From positions 36,192,826 to 36,256,825 of the forward strand of contig JAJEKV010000001.1 in NCBI GenBank assembly GCA_021234155.1: 64,000 bases of DNA, read 5' to 3'. The notes beneath the pieces are model-generated. The model did not search any database and was not told the DNA's origin. It was given only the letters and a program-made list of their open reading frames with translations. Of this stretch, positions 11,901 through 23,854 are shown piece by piece (within the stretch, counting starts at the first letter, position 1; every line of letters begins with the position of its first letter). Origin of the DNA: Isoetes taiwanensis (Eukaryota; Streptophyta; Lycopodiopsida; Isoetales; Isoetaceae). Both the position numbers and the translations under genes were made by a program.

Positions 11901-12523
11901 ACTTGAATTCCACTGGAACAAACAATTTTTTGGATTTACGTATAGTTATATGTTAGGAGAAAAACTACGAAATATGAAACTACATGGCAATGCTAACATA
12001 AAAGCAAAATAGGCATACCTTGCTAACTTGAAGTCTTCTCTTTATAAGAAGCTTCAGCATCATTTGCAATGACGGTGTTATGAAACGCCTTTTTCCCTCT
12101 AAAAGGCCAATTATGATTCTGCACTCTTGTTTATATATGGACCATTCTTTCGTTCTAATTAAAAAAAGGAAACTTGTCAACACGTTAAATCTCAAGAAGT
12201 ATTAAGCTTATGGACATGAATGAATCCACGCCCGGTAGCTAGGAGAACAATACCAGACAAATTGGCATTTAGAGCAACGCTTCAAATTCTCCAACTTCTT
12301 AAAACATCTATTGCACCATTTACCCTTCGACCCCCTATTTACCACATATACATATGGCTCTTCCTTTAAGACAATGTGACCTATGAAGAATTGTTTCTAG
12401 CATAAGCAACCGAGGGATGAAACAAGAAATAGATTTTAACATGAGATACATCGACATAGGTTGACCACAGGAACCTAGAGTTAAGCCAATTAAGAAGTAC
12501 AACAGAAAGATGCAAATGTGGAT

Positions 12524-13157
12524 CATGCATCTCTTGCATGCATTGCATGCATTTTCTGGGGCTCTGGTTCGTTTGGGAATCACTATTTCTTGCAGATTCT
12601 TCATCGACTTCTCATCGGCGTTTTCTCCTCAGCAGTTCCCTTGAATTCCATCCACTCTCACTTAATGTGTATATTATTGTAAATGTTTGTTTTTGTCGCG
12701 TGGCACGTGTGACCAGCCCCTCGCTTTTTCGAGGTTGTTTTTTGTCGCGTGGCATGCATGACCAGCCCCTCGCTTTTCGAGGTTGTTGTTTTCTTATCTT
12801 TGTGTTCTAGTTTATTGATGTGTAGGTACAGAGGGATGCGCGACTCCATCTTCTTCAAGCTTCGTGGGTTTCTTTGTGGGAGTGTTTTTTTGCAGCCTTA
12901 CGTTATGTCTAAGCCACTTGCCGATGGCTTATCACCAGGGTTTTTCCTCAAAAACCCGAAAGGGCGGGGTTTTTTAATCCCCGTGATAAGCTTTCGGTAG
13001 GTACACATAACCGACATCTGTAGAATTGTTTTGGGGTCCAGATGATATAATTGGATATTCCGTATTTTTTTTCATTGTGGGTAGTTTGCAAATATGCAGC
13101 TACCCACTCTCAACCATTGTAGAAATCAACTGAGATGAATGAAAAGTCTGGCTAGGG
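12524..13157 (+). repeat. Long direct repeat, copy 2
   Basis: Second copy of 10236-10889. It contains a hairpin whose arms GCTTATCAC (12927-12935) and GTGATAAGC (12983-12991) enclose GGGTTTTTCCTC and AAACCCGAAAGGGC. The hairpin is partly conserved in copy 1, so it may be functional for the repeat. Confidence 0.75.
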
Positions 13158-13844
13158 AGCTTTTGTCTGTTTTCATGTGAGCCATTATTCGAGAGTTTAA
13201 TTATTACTATAAAATACAGCTGCTCAAGCCCAAGTTCACTTTCAGGTGGGATGAGAATTAATTTGACTCCTAAAATATTGTCACAGCTCCAAAGGAACTT
13301 AGAGCAATCATATCCGGAAAGAGATGGTCGAGAAAACAGTTATCTGTAGATATCCCTCCTCCATTCGATTTATTCATAATTATAGTTTCTTATTGAATGT
13401 AGGCTCATTTGCTTATTTTATAATTCGTTTGTAGCGCGATCATTGACTGAAATAGTGTTATCCCAAGAAACCAGGATTCCAAAGCAATGATTTCATTTGA
13501 TTTGATATAAGTTGGAATAGACTGTCCAAAACAACAAAGAAGAACCTGGAGAGAAATGTGATGCAAGAATAAGGCAGCGGCCTTTCTTTGCAGATACCAA
13601 CGCTCGCAGAGAAATAGAAGCAAGAAAGTTTTCAAGCTCTTCCGCCATGGTTAGCCATGCTTGCTCTCAGCGCCATCTTATTACCTCGAGATTTCTTTCA
13701 AATGTTTGAACTTATACTTGCTATATATGTAATATGTCTTCTGATTTTGGGAGGAACATTGGTTGCTTAACAACATCATTACTAACAATATCTAAATGTA
13801 AATAAAGTGTTTCTTTCATTCGGGTGGGGTTTATGTGATGTTTG
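13158..13844. other. Intergenic, nothing recognised
   Basis: AT-rich DNA without a supported gene. Confidence 0.4.
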
Positions 13845-15412
13845 TAGTGTGCCACCTTTACCTGTTCCAGAGCATGGCGGTCCCAGAGCTTCCCCAGGAA
13901 ACAAGAGCCCAAGTACCCTCTCAGCCTATCCAGGCCGGCGTCTGTGTGCACCTGGACGCACCTATGTGCGTCTACATTCCAACGTGCCAGCCACTAGGCT
14001 CTCTTGTCCTTCCAACAAGCCCTGAGTCGTTGCGGGCTCATCGCCACAGCGTAAGCCAAGTGCGGGATCCGAGTGTCGCCCATGTTGGCCACCTTCTAGA
14101 AATAGACAATGTGCCTATCGAGGGCCGCATGCTGCAAGGGCATGAATCCTGTCTCCTGCAACAAGATCTGATATGGAACTGAGGGCTTGACGCCAAGTGC
14201 CCGCGTCAAAAATGCCTTCTGGACCTGCTCTAAGTCGTTCCAAGTCGCCAAAGACACCACTGGGCCCCACACCTCGACCCCATACAAAAGAACTGGCTCG
14301 ACCAGTGCCCGAAACAAATGTGACTGGTGGCCCCAGTCATACAGCTCTGCCCTGTGACTATTGTTTTGCATTGCGTACAGCGCCTTCCAACCTGCGGTCA
14401 CCCGAAGGCGAATGGATGCATCCCAATACATTGAGGACGGGAATTCCACCCCCAGGTACTTGTAGCTGGGTGTGACCTCTACCATCTGCCCCTGGTAAGT
14501 GAGCGCCGGAGGTGCCGGATGACGTGAGGAGGATATGAGGACCACCTTAGTCTTGGCCAGGTTGACCCGCATGTCCGTCGCCTGGCAGAATGTGTCCAGG
14601 GCATCTAGGTGTGCCTGCATTCCCTCTGGTGTATGGGCCAAGAGGTCCACATCATCCGCATAGATGAGCTGCCGGATGACCTGGTGCAAGAGCTGTATAC
14701 CGTCCCCCCCCATTGGCAGCTAGCCAGGCTTCCAACTGGTCAATGTAAAGTCCAAAGAGTGTGGGTGAGAGAGGACAACCTTGCCTAACCCCAATGCTAC
14801 TGGCAAATGACTGTCCTTCCGGTTGCATGCGGCCTGTGCAGCTCTCGTACAGTCTGTACACTGCGTTCTGCAGGTCCATAGGGAGCCCCAAATGGTGCAA
14901 TCTCGCCCACAACTTTTCCCGGGGGACTGTGTCGAAAGCCTTTGCAAAGTCCACAAAACAGCAATACAGGTCCTCCCGACGGTTCATGCTGTCCTCGACC
15001 AGGGTCCTGAGTGTGAAGATGTGATCAATGGTCGAATGTCGGGGTCGAAAGCCTGCCTGGGTAAGTGCCCTGACTTCCGCTGCCTCTACCATCTGGTTAC
15101 CTGCTGTTCGAGAATGCTCGCGCACAGCTTGGCAAATACCGAGCTGACCATGATGGTTCGGTAATTGGCTGGACAGTGTGGGTCCCCTGCCTTGTAGATC
15201 GGAACAACCCTACTTGTGGTCCATGACTGGGGAAAACCCTCTTCCAGCGCCCTGTTGAACAGTGCAGCCAGGACGGGCACCATGGGCTGTCCTGCCCACT
15301 TGAGCAACTCCGCTTGCAGGCCATCCAAGTCTGCCGCCTTCCCATTAGCCAGGCATTGCAGCCCCTCTTCGACATCTTCTTCTGTGATCACCAGCGGAAG
15401 GGCCACATACTT
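13845..15412 (-). pseudogene. 5'-truncated LINE, reverse transcriptase remnant
   Basis: Minus-strand reading frames 15406-15086, 15125-14652 and 14713-14096 give one reverse transcriptase when joined over frameshifts. The visible motifs in order are ITEEDVEEGLQCLANGKAAD, GFRPRHSTIDHIFTLRTLVE, FVDFAKAFDTVPREKLW (motif A), GVRQGCPLSPTLF (motif B), YADDVDLLA (motif C) and YKYLGVEF. Downstream, further broken frames (PHLAYAVAMSPQRLRACW and GYLGSCFLGKLWDRHALEQ) belong to the same protein. The endonuclease and ORF1 are absent, as expected of a LINE truncated at its 5' end during insertion. The copy is higher in GC than its surroundings. It is non-LTR retrotransposon sequence; the clade cannot be fixed by eye. 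Confidence 0.88.
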
Positions 15413-15961
15413 CCATGATATATATGTATTTCAACATTGTCCATCTTAAGTAGATTTGACTCATTTAGACATGTTCAGTTCTCCTTGAAGCTGACATGAT
15501 AGCTCTCAACAATCCATTTGTGGTTCTAATTGTTGGTCTTTCTTGCAATCTGATTTTGTTCTAGGAATATTTGGTGAAAGCATGTAGGGTCTTAAGCAGT
15601 TTACTAAATCATGATGGCTTTGCAGGCTGATAATTAAACATTTTGGAGAGACTGAGATGGCATTAGACTGTTTTGAAAACATGTGAAATCATGATATCCA
15701 ACTGAATCATAAAGCATTCACTAGTGCTCTTTCTGCATTCTATCATCCGGGCCGAGAGTAGAGGCTATATATTAGTTTGGACCCATGTGCAAACATCATC
15801 CAATGGACACCAAATTAGTTGCATGATTGGCCCCTTGGGCCAACTTTCCATTGTACCTATATGATCGATATCCTAGGCCATGGACATGTTTACACCAGGC
15901 AATTGCTTTGGTCTTAGGAGGTTTGTTGTGCTTGCATTATGAATGGTTTGTGTCATATTTA
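15413..15961. other. Intergenic, nothing recognised
   Basis: No coding or repeat signal recognised. Confidence 0.35.
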
Positions 15962-16490
15962 AAGGTCTGAAGGGGACTTGAACCCACTACCTCTCAAGTG
16001 GTAGCTGTGCATCCTAACCAAAAAAGCCACGATGATTTAGATGAAACCAAATCACATGCTCCAAACCTCACATTTAAGGGTCTGAACGGGACTTGAATGC
16101 ATAGCCACCACTCCAGAGGTAGTGAGTCCTAACTGAAAAGGCCACGATGATTTAGATGAAACCAAATCACACGCTCGAGACCTGATAGTTAATCGTCACA
16201 CTATCCTCACCTCAAGGCCTCCCTCCTTGAAGGCTTGCAACCAAGGGAATTGGGGACGGACCGAACTCGATCTGCAAGGGATTGAAACCGAGGAGTGTGA
16301 CGACAACCATCTGGACCCCCAACCCTATTACGGGTTGCCCACACCACTAGGGCATGAGTTATCCAAATCATACTGTCACATTTAAGGGTCTGAACGGGAC
16401 TTGAACCCACTACCTCTGGAGTAAAAAGGCCACGATGATTTGGATGAAACCAAATCACACGCTCCAGACCTGATAGTTAATCGTCACAGT
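15962..16490 (-). repeat. Cluster of tRNA-related (SINE-like) repeats
   Basis: Three related units (about 15962-16070, 16077-16190 and 16378-16490) each hold GGTCTGAA(C/G)GGGACTTGAA, then GCCACGATGATTT and GATGAAACCAAATCAC. On the minus strand the first unit reads TGGTTAGGATGC followed by GGGTTCAAGTCCCC, resembling the A and B boxes of a tRNA promoter at about the right distance. The third unit has lost the A box and the second has a damaged B box. They are SINE-like or tRNA-derived relics, not functional tRNA genes. Confidence 0.6.
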
Positions 16491-17002
16491 TTGCCAATTT
16501 CATCAATGGTTCTTGAGTCATTTTCCACCATAGACCAATGCAGGTTCCGATGCATTCTCCCATAACATTGAAACATGCTATCACAAAAGCCTCACATGTA
16601 TTCAAAAGCATAAGCTGCTCACATTTTCGACTTTGGAAGTACTCATGCTTCAAAATAGGAGGTAATGTCAGACATCACTCTCACAACACCCTCTTAATGT
16701 GAGAAGTGCACCAATTTTTGGTGCATAATATGTCAAAGAATAGGGCATACACCATTACTTCCAAAATTCAAGGAATCCAGATCATCGTAATCAAGCAGCT
16801 CCAGTCAACTCAAATCTGTCATATCAATTGGCTACCGACTAGATCGATCCTGAGATCAACAAATCCTGGAGTAGAACATTGGGTTTGCCACCATTGTGAA
16901 ACAAGACGATATGTAATAAATCTAAGCAAGAAGTAAAAAATTTATAGGCCTATTGCTAACAGCACTACAAGAGACACCGGGCTCTCATGAAGCCACAAAT
17001 GT
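16491..17002. other. Intergenic, nothing recognised
   Basis: No gene recognised. It abuts the LTR at 17003. Confidence 0.35.
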
Positions 17003-18402
17003 TGTGACGCTCCCAGAATCTATATGATGCTCCCATCGTACAAATACGGGAATTCCCCTCCCATGGCGACCACATCACCATGATAAGGGCCTCCGTCATA
17101 CTCGGACCACTTGGGATGGCCAAGTGTCTGGGCGAGGAACACGGAGGTGTCATTCGTCCCACGTCCTCTATGGGAAATCCTATACAGCGGAAGCATACAT
17201 GCACGTTAGCATACAACAATCATGCTAAAATAATATATCACCACGAAGGGTGGCCCATCCATCATCATCATCAACGAAAAGACAGTACAACCATAATAAC
17301 ATGAGCTAACACCATGATAGGCTGCAACATGCTATGACGTGCTTGTAGCCCTCCAGAGACGCAATCCCAAGGAATCACCCTACGGGACTACTCCGGGTTA
17401 CATCTCCCCGGTCCGATGAGGCAGGTCAGAGAGGCGTCCCCTCCCCGAGCATGACGGATCCCTGGGTGTGCTAGAGAACACATGCCACATCAGTGATCCC
17501 CCCATCCGTACCCGACTTACTCCCCTAAATCTAAAGGCCAGCTCACCTGGTCGTTCGAGTCCAGGGCATCCATATAGGCACGTCTCCTGCGACCCAGGGA
17601 GTGTTAGACCTATAACCGGCCCACATACAGTGACCGACTATAGGCCTAGCACACTGTAGGAGTCCTGTAGCCGCATTAGGCAGGACCCCACCCCCGATTC
17701 ACCATCATACTCGTTATTTGGTGCTGAACCACATCATAGCATCCTCAGCCAGATTGGCCCTTGTGCACAGACTGCAATTATTGGGTTTTAAGGGGTCTAG
17801 CTAGAAGCATCTCTAGTTCTAAGAGGCTTTCAGGTCTCTACCCTTTCCTTAATTCCCAATTCACGGAGGGAGCGGAAAGAAAGAATATAAACACTATTTA
17901 AGTATCCATCAACATCCAAAACAACATAAGAAAGAGAGTTTAACCATTCCATCTACTCAAAGAAGTGTTAGCAGAGCTAGAAGCTATCTAGGGACTAACC
18001 AGTGTCTTGGCTGGAGCCATTATCACGAAAAGTCTCCATACTTTGGGGTCTGTTGGAAAAAACTTGGCAAAAACTGGTAGCTACTGCTCCTCCTCTTCCC
18101 AATTCGAATTTGGGCAAAAATGGGGGTAGGACCCCTATTTCACCACCCAAAATAGCAAGTCCCACTTGGCCAATCGAGTGGGCCAGGTGGCACTCTCCTA
18201 TTGGTCACACTTAACTAATCCTAATTAGCAGCATAATTAGGTTAATCATGCTAATATAATCCATAATTATCCCTTAATTTTATTAGCATAGCTAATGAAA
18301 TCCATTTTAGGTGAACTCCATTTGACCCAAAGGGCCTAATTGCATGTGGGTGACATGTCATGGTATGCGTACGTATACCGTATAAATACCTGGAACGTCA
18401 CA
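17003..18402 (-). repeat. LTR (1.4 kb) of the chromovirus-type retrotransposon
   Basis: The segment begins TGTGACG (17003) and ends CGTCACA (18402), the inverted TG...CA ends of an LTR. A purine tract on the minus strand directly abuts the right edge, as expected for the 3' LTR of a minus-strand element whose pol lies at higher coordinates. No second LTR was found in the window, so the length is inferred from these end motifs alone. Confidence 0.65.
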
Positions 18403-18415
18403 TTCTCCCCCCCTT
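18403..18415 (-). other. Polypurine tract of the Ty3/gypsy element
   Basis: On the minus strand this reads AAGGGGGGGAGAA immediately before the LTR start TGTGACG. This is where plus-strand synthesis of LTR retroelements is primed. Confidence 0.7.
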
Positions 18416-18953
18416 GGATTAATGTTGTCCTCAACATTAGAGTTAATGGAGATTGAATGTATAAAAGGTAACTCTTACTTATTAAAGTGAACAGAAGGTT
18501 ACATATCCAGGTGATAGGACAGAAGTCCTTTAACAAAGACAAGTAGTAACAACAGTAATAACTTAAGAGTGCACTCATAACACAAAATTTCAAATACAAG
18601 AGTTGGCCTCCAGGCTGAGCCTAGGATCTTCTGCAAAATTAGTATGCCCTACTGGTCTGCAGAAGTAAAATACATTAGCATTTACAAAATAATTTAAGTA
18701 ATGTGGTTGACGGGACCACCCCCTTAAAATGAATGAAAATATGAATGCAAGAATCCTATCATGCCTAAGGCTGGCATATCGTCGTGACATAAGGAATGGC
18801 AATATTTCTATTATAGCGTAGTCGAATGCGTCGTATCATGAATGCCTATATGCCCAGTTTCCCACATAAGATGCATGTACCCAACTCCTACAATGATCCC
18901 TGTCGGATCTCGCTCATATGATCCCTGTCGGACCGATAACACTATACTTACCG
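18416..18953 (-). other. 3' untranslated part of the Ty3/gypsy element
   Basis: Lies between the polypurine tract and the end of the chromodomain frame. Nothing else was recognised, apart from ATGATCCCTGTCGGA-like strings repeated near 18892 and 18919. Confidence 0.45.
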
Positions 18954-19172
18954 TTAGGGTTGGAGATGATCGCATCTTGAATGGTTCGGCCCTGGCATTC
19001 TTTCATAAAGTCCGGGTAAGTTATCTAAATCCGCTTTAAGAACCCATGTTGCGTCTTCTGTGGGTAAGTGTTTCCACTTAACCAAGTAGTGCAAAATTTG
19101 AATTCGGCGGGTTTGCTTATATGCGCGATCAAGGAGGGCCTCAGGCACAATCTCCAACCGATCCTCAGTCAT
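18954..19172 (-). pseudogene. Chromodomain at the pol C-terminus
   Basis: The frame contains RIQILHYLVKWKHLPTEDATW, matching the chromodomain core (Y-LVKW-G-----TWE). In chromoviruses it guides integration toward particular chromatin. The final acidic position of the TWE motif is V here. Confidence 0.8.
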
Positions 19173-19380
19173 CTCGAGAAGTGTTGGCGTGTCAAGAACT
19201 ACATGGAAGACTTACATGGAAAACTTTATGGATCTTCAAATGTGCGGGTAAATCCAATCGGTAGGCTTGAGAATCTATCCTTTCGGTTATGTAAAAAGGC
19301 CTCCCTATCTAGGTGCAAGCTTCTTACAATTGCCGATCTTAAGTTTGGCTTGTTTCACCTTAATCTTTAGCCAAACCGAA

Positions 19381-20135
19381 TCAGTGACCCGGAATTCTCG
19401 TGGTGTTCGATGTCGATCGGCAAGACTCTTTTGCCGAGCTCTTGCAGCTAACAAATATGCTCTCTTCTTCCACAAGTGCCTGCATATCCGTAAGCAGCTG
19501 CTGAGAGACTTCCACCTTGGAGACTAGATTATGCCACATGTCTAGAGTAAGGCATTGATAGCTGTAATTTATTATGAAAGGAGACATCCTCGAGGAAACC
19601 TGTCTAGTGCTGTTATAGGCAAACTCCACCAAATGGATATAATCTGCCCATTGAGATTGCTTGTTCCAGACATAGTTACATAGCAAAGCTTCGACTATGC
19701 GATTGGTACGCTCTGTTTGGCCATCTGTCTGCGGATGATAAGTTGTGCTCATGGCAAGCTTAGTTTGAATAGTGCTAAAAAGATCTTTCCAAAATGCACT
19801 AATAAACTTAGGATCCCGGTCTGATATAATGGTACGGGGCATCCATGTAGGCGAAATACCTCCTTGGTAAACAACAAGGCGGTATCCAATGCAGTGTCCG
19901 TGGTACGGCATGGCAAAAAGTGTGCCATCTTAGAAAGTTTGTCGACCACCACCATTAAGGCATCAAACCCTCTTAAGGTGCGCAGAAGTCCCACGATAAA
20001 ATCCATGGTAATAACTTCCCATTTTGTATTGGGGACATCTAGGGGTTGCAGTGCCCCTGCAATACGCAGCTGCTCAGCCTTTGTTTGCTGACAGATCTGA
20101 CATTGCTTAATGTACCTGGCAATGTGCTTCTTCAT
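19381..20135 (-). pseudogene. Integrase domain
   Basis: Two overlapping frames give CQICQQTKAE (the CC part of the HHCC zinc-binding region), then WEVITMDFIVGL with the first catalytic Asp, then IISDRDPKFISAFW with the second Asp, and YHPQTDGQTERTNR with the catalytic Glu. The D-D-E set is present but split by a frameshift near 19800. Confidence 0.88.
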
Positions 20136-20392
20136 TCCTGGCAGAAATAGCTGGAGCAGATTTTGAAATATGTCTTCATAAATTCTGCGTGCCCCGCTAT
20201 AGGACTATTATGTGTGTCATGGAGAATGAGCTTGCGAACTCATGATGTCTCGGGAACACATAACTTATCCTTATAATAAAGGAGGTCAGCTTCCTTTTTA
20301 TAATGGCGGAAAGCCTCCCTTTTCTTGTCCGTTCTGGCTTCCTTAGATACACTTTGCCATATTTCATGGAACTCTGGGTCTATGGGAAGAGC

Positions 20393-20742
20393 CTATTGTA
20401 TCTGCTTCCCAAACTCACTGGAGAGTGTGGATATAGCATTACAATACGTTCGAGTGACCAATAGATGTCTAGAAAGCAAGTCAGCAACAACATTATACTT
20501 GCTCGACTTATAGATGACCTCAAAATCACTCTCTTCAAGAAATTCCATCATCGTCTTTGCCTCAAGTTGAGGCAAAGACGATGAGCAGTGTCCAACTGGA
20601 ATCGTCTCCCCAGTAAATAGTGCCTCCTAATGCGCAAGGCATGCACAGCAAGTAATTCTTGGTCATGCATGGGGTATCGCTGTTCTGCATCAGTCATCTT
20701 CCTAGAATCATACTCAATGACCCGACCTTCTTGCATTAACAC
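20393..20742 (-). pseudogene. RNase H domain with an internal rearrangement
   Basis: The frame at 20742-20548 holds EGRVIEYDSRKMTDAEQRYP and HDQELLAVHALR, typical Ty3/gypsy RNase H. The frame at 20575-20393 holds EFLEESDFEVIYK and NVVADLLSR. Between them the expected TDN-containing stretch is gone, and a perfect 17-bp inverted repeat with a one-base centre (20549-20583) takes its place. Confidence 0.82.
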
Positions 20743-20978
20743 TCCACCGGTAGCTATCTTACTAGCATCAGTGGCAACCCACTTATCCTTCTAAGGGCCG
20801 GGCAAGGTGAGAACTGGGGCCGTCGTCAATGTATCCTTCAACGACTGGAATCCGGCTTGGACTTTGTCTTTCCAATGTGCCATTCAATCCCTAACCTTTT
20901 CATGCTTGGTTAGGTCCATTAAGGGCGCACGAGCTTGGCAAAGTCTTTAACAAACTTACGGTAATAACCAGCCAAGCC

Positions 20979-21861
20979 TTAGAAGCTGCGAACCTCAGAC
21001 ACATTGGTTGGAATTGGCCAATCCTTTACTGCTTTAATCTTAGCTGGATCCTTGGCTATTCCTTCTGTAGACACAATATGTCCCAGGTAATCAACCTTGG
21101 TGGTTGCAAACCGACACTTGGAGAACTTGGCATATAGTTGGTGGCATCTCAATTTCTGTAAGGCCAATCGAAGATGCCGCTCATGGTCCTCTAAGGTCTT
21201 ACTATATATGAGGATATCATCAAAGAATATGATGACAAAATCATCAAGATATTCACGGAAGACATCATTCATCAGTCTCATGAAGGCGACTGGGGCATTA
21301 GTCAGGCCAAAAGGCATCATAGTGAACTCATAATGCCCATAGCGTGTCCAAAAAGCAGACTTGTGAATGTCATCCTCCTTAATTCGTACCTGGGGATATC
21401 CCGATCAAAGGTCAATCTTTGTAAAGTACTTAGCCCCTTGCAACTGATCCATTAGATCATCAGCACGCATCAAAGCATACCGATTCTTAATAGTATGCTT
21501 ATTCAGTTGGTAGTAATCAATACACATTCTCAAAGTGCTATCCTTCTTCTTGACAAAGAGTATCAGTAGCCCCAAAAGGTGAGACACTAGGTCAAATGAA
21601 GCCTAATTTGAGGAGCTCTTGCAATTGCTTCTTAAGCTCTATTAATTCAGGAATACTCATTCGATATGGAGCCTTGCTAGTGGGCTTGATGCCTGGGCCC
21701 AAGGCAATTTCATACTCCATGCCTCTAAAAGGTGGCAATCGATGAATTTCTTCGAGGAAAAGGTCATGGTATTCCCGAAGAACAACGGCTATTGCCGGAG
21801 GCAAGGTATGAAGAACTTCGTCTTGTTTGGACTTGGCTTCTACTGAAGTAAGTCGAATCAT
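20979..21861 (-). pseudogene. Reverse transcriptase domain
   Basis: Frames 21861-21592, 21587-21405 and 21320-20979 give [75 protein letters not shown] and [19 protein letters not shown]. The catalytic motif is FFDD rather than the usual YIDD/FIDD. At least two frameshifts separate the blocks. Confidence 0.88.
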
Positions 21862-22409
21862 TAGAGATTTTTTGAGATCATAAAAGGGCCTTCTAAGAAC
21901 TGCTGACTAAGCTATATGAACTACCAATCAGAAAACAGAACTGTTAATCCAGTCAGCAAAACAGTTATAACTAACTCACTGGATCACATTTTCTAGCATA
22001 AGTATTGATAGAAGAGTCCAAATGAGCTCTTGTTTGGTGCAATAGATAGATTTCATTGAGATCTTTCTAATCTTAGGTGGTTTGCATATCTTTTAGCCCA
22101 GTGAGGATAGTAAAAAATGGTAAAAACCATATTTTTTGGAGTTTTGACAATCATAAGTGGTTAAAATATGTGCAAAGCACCTAAGATTGGAAAGATCTCA
22201 ACGAGATCTATCCATTGCACTAAACGAGAGCTCATTTGGACTTTTCTATCAATAGTTATGCTAGAAAACGTGATCCAGTGAGTTAGTTATAACAGTTTTG
22301 CTGACTGGACCCGTCAGACTCTGATTTCTGATTGGTAGTTCATTTATCTTCATTTGGCTTAGTTGGCATGTTTTGAAGGCCCTTTTTTAATCTCAAAAAA
22401 ACCCTAATG
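21859..22409. mobile_element. MITE with long inverted repeats inside the chromovirus pol
   Basis: The two halves are near-complementary for about 230 bases. Shared blocks include CAGCAAAAC(A/T)GTTATAACTA, ACTCACTGGATCAC and TTTCTAGCATAA. The outer ends read GAGATTTTTTGAGAT and, in reverse complement, GGGTTTTTTTGAGAT. A TA dinucleotide at both edges (21862-21863 and 22405-22406) would fit a mariner/Stowaway-type target duplication. It encodes nothing and could form a long hairpin, a typical small-RNA source. Confidence 0.8.
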
Positions 22410-22900
22410 CATGCCAATAATCTGATTGATAGTCCTATGCAGTTGGCGTAATGAGATACATTGCATAATGAGAACAGCCGGTTTACCTGCTATGGTCACT
22501 CGGGTTCCATTGGCTGCGTTGAAGGTAACTTCTCGCTTTTCACAATCAATGTTGGCCTTGGCAGCAGCCAGGAACTCTATCCCCACCATGAGATCATAGC
22601 GACCAATATCCATTATCTCCACTCCTAGAGCAACAGGTGCTCCTGGCAACTGAATATTCAAATTGATGCGTCGACCCCGTATGTGACGTATAGCGCCACT
22701 GGCCAACGTAACTGGACGTGGCTTGGATTTCAAGAGGGTAAGATGCAAAGCTTCTGCCATCCTAAGGGAAGTAAAGTTGTGCGTGCTGTCGGTGTCCATA
22801 AGGATAATGAAAGGCTTACAGTCTACTTGGCCAACCGTGGAAATGACAGAAGGCTGATGATCGGCTTGGCCCGTTTCAATAGCAGCATAAATGTGAGACT
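22410..22900 (-). pseudogene. Aspartic protease domain
   Basis: The frame includes FIILMDTDSTHNFTS, in which DTDSTHNF replaces the usual D-S-G-S-T-H-N-F active-site pattern (Gly changed to Asp), followed by MDIGRYDLMVGIEFL, the typical second half of plant Ty3/gypsy proteases. Confidence 0.8.
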
Positions 22901-22933
22901 CACCTTGTATATAGCAGGCGCGTCGCTGTCTGC

Positions 22934-23854
22934 AATTGGCAAAGATGGACGATTGGGTTTCTCGTGAGGCCATTGTAGCCTAGAGGTTCGAATCCTCTGA
23001 CCCAAAGAGGAAGTTTTCTTTCCTTCCTTATTTGATTTTTTGTTTCTGTGTCTCTGTCTTATCATTCTGGCCCAGCGGTTTTTGAGTCTTAACGGTAGCA
23101 ACAGAGGATTTGGGATTCCACTCCCCGCACTTTAAAATCCATGGAATTCCGAGAAAATACATAGTTAGCGAGATTTTCACAGTTGGGGGGCCATGAGTGG
23201 GCTATATATTTCTATCCTGATGGAAAAAAGACCGAAGACTCTTTATGTGTATCTGCATTCAATACACTTTGAAGCGAGGGCACAGATATGAGGGCTTTAT
23301 TTTAATCAACCCTTTTAGATCAGACTAAGAAGGGAAGGCATAAGGTGCATAGCCATTTCAGTAGTTCTCTTGAAGCAGGGCCTCCAATGCTGCAGCATGA
23401 CGGCAGTATGTGATATGTCTTGTATAAATGCATGCGTTTGAAACAATGGTCTTGTAAAAATTGTATGTTTATTATGGTAATGCTCTTTTCAGACCATATG
23501 TCCATTAGAGACTATAGGAAATGTCATCATTTTTTAGGGCAAAATGTTAATAGTACAATGCTAGGAATATTCCATTCACTATAAACCCACATAATGTAAT
23601 GACAAAAGACTTGGCTAATATTGATATTGATCCATAACGTGACACGGTCAGCCCACACCAATTCTTGTAGAGCCATAACGTTTTCTGTTAGCAACCACTT
23701 CCGCTTCAAATCTGTACCTGCTCAACAGCTCCACCGGATTAGACCTAATCTTGCAGGTCATGAGAATAAACTCTAAAAATCTTATATGATATATTCATTA
23801 TTTTTATCAAATAGTAAACGTCAATAAAAACTTATTTGCATGTTTTAGGAGCGT
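22934..23854 (+). repeat. 0.92-kb tandem unit, copy A (tRNA T-arm)
   Basis: Begins ATTGGCAAAGATGG. It contains AGAGGTTCGAATCCTCT (22981-22997), a perfect T-arm: a 5-bp stem, a 7-nt loop and an exact B box GGTTCGAATCC at 22985-22995. It then carries about 800 bases found only in the sister copies. This is probably a tRNA-derived repeat or composite SINE-like sequence. The unit abuts the broken chromovirus on the left. Confidence 0.75.

Larger units (their letters stand above)
18954..22933 (-). pseudogene. Ty3/gypsy chromovirus gag-pol remnant
   Basis: A minus-strand pol polyprotein read in the order protease, reverse transcriptase, RNase H, integrase, chromodomain, with many frameshifts and stops. 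The order and the C-terminal chromodomain identify a chromovirus. Gag is missing: the 5' part is cut off at about 22934, where an unrelated tandem repeat begins, so no 5' LTR or primer-binding site remains here. A MITE interrupts the protease-RT region. The copy cannot encode a working polyprotein. Confidence 0.9.

Noticed and set aside
10236-13157. Classical LTR retrotransposon
   Set aside because: No TG...CA ends, primer-binding site, polypurine tract or coding sequence was found for the repeats.
14761-15164. Plus-strand frames over the LINE
   Set aside because: Shadows of the reverse transcriptase on the minus strand.
22970-22998. tRNA gene
   Set aside because: Only the T-arm is present; acceptor, D and anticodon arms could not be drawn.
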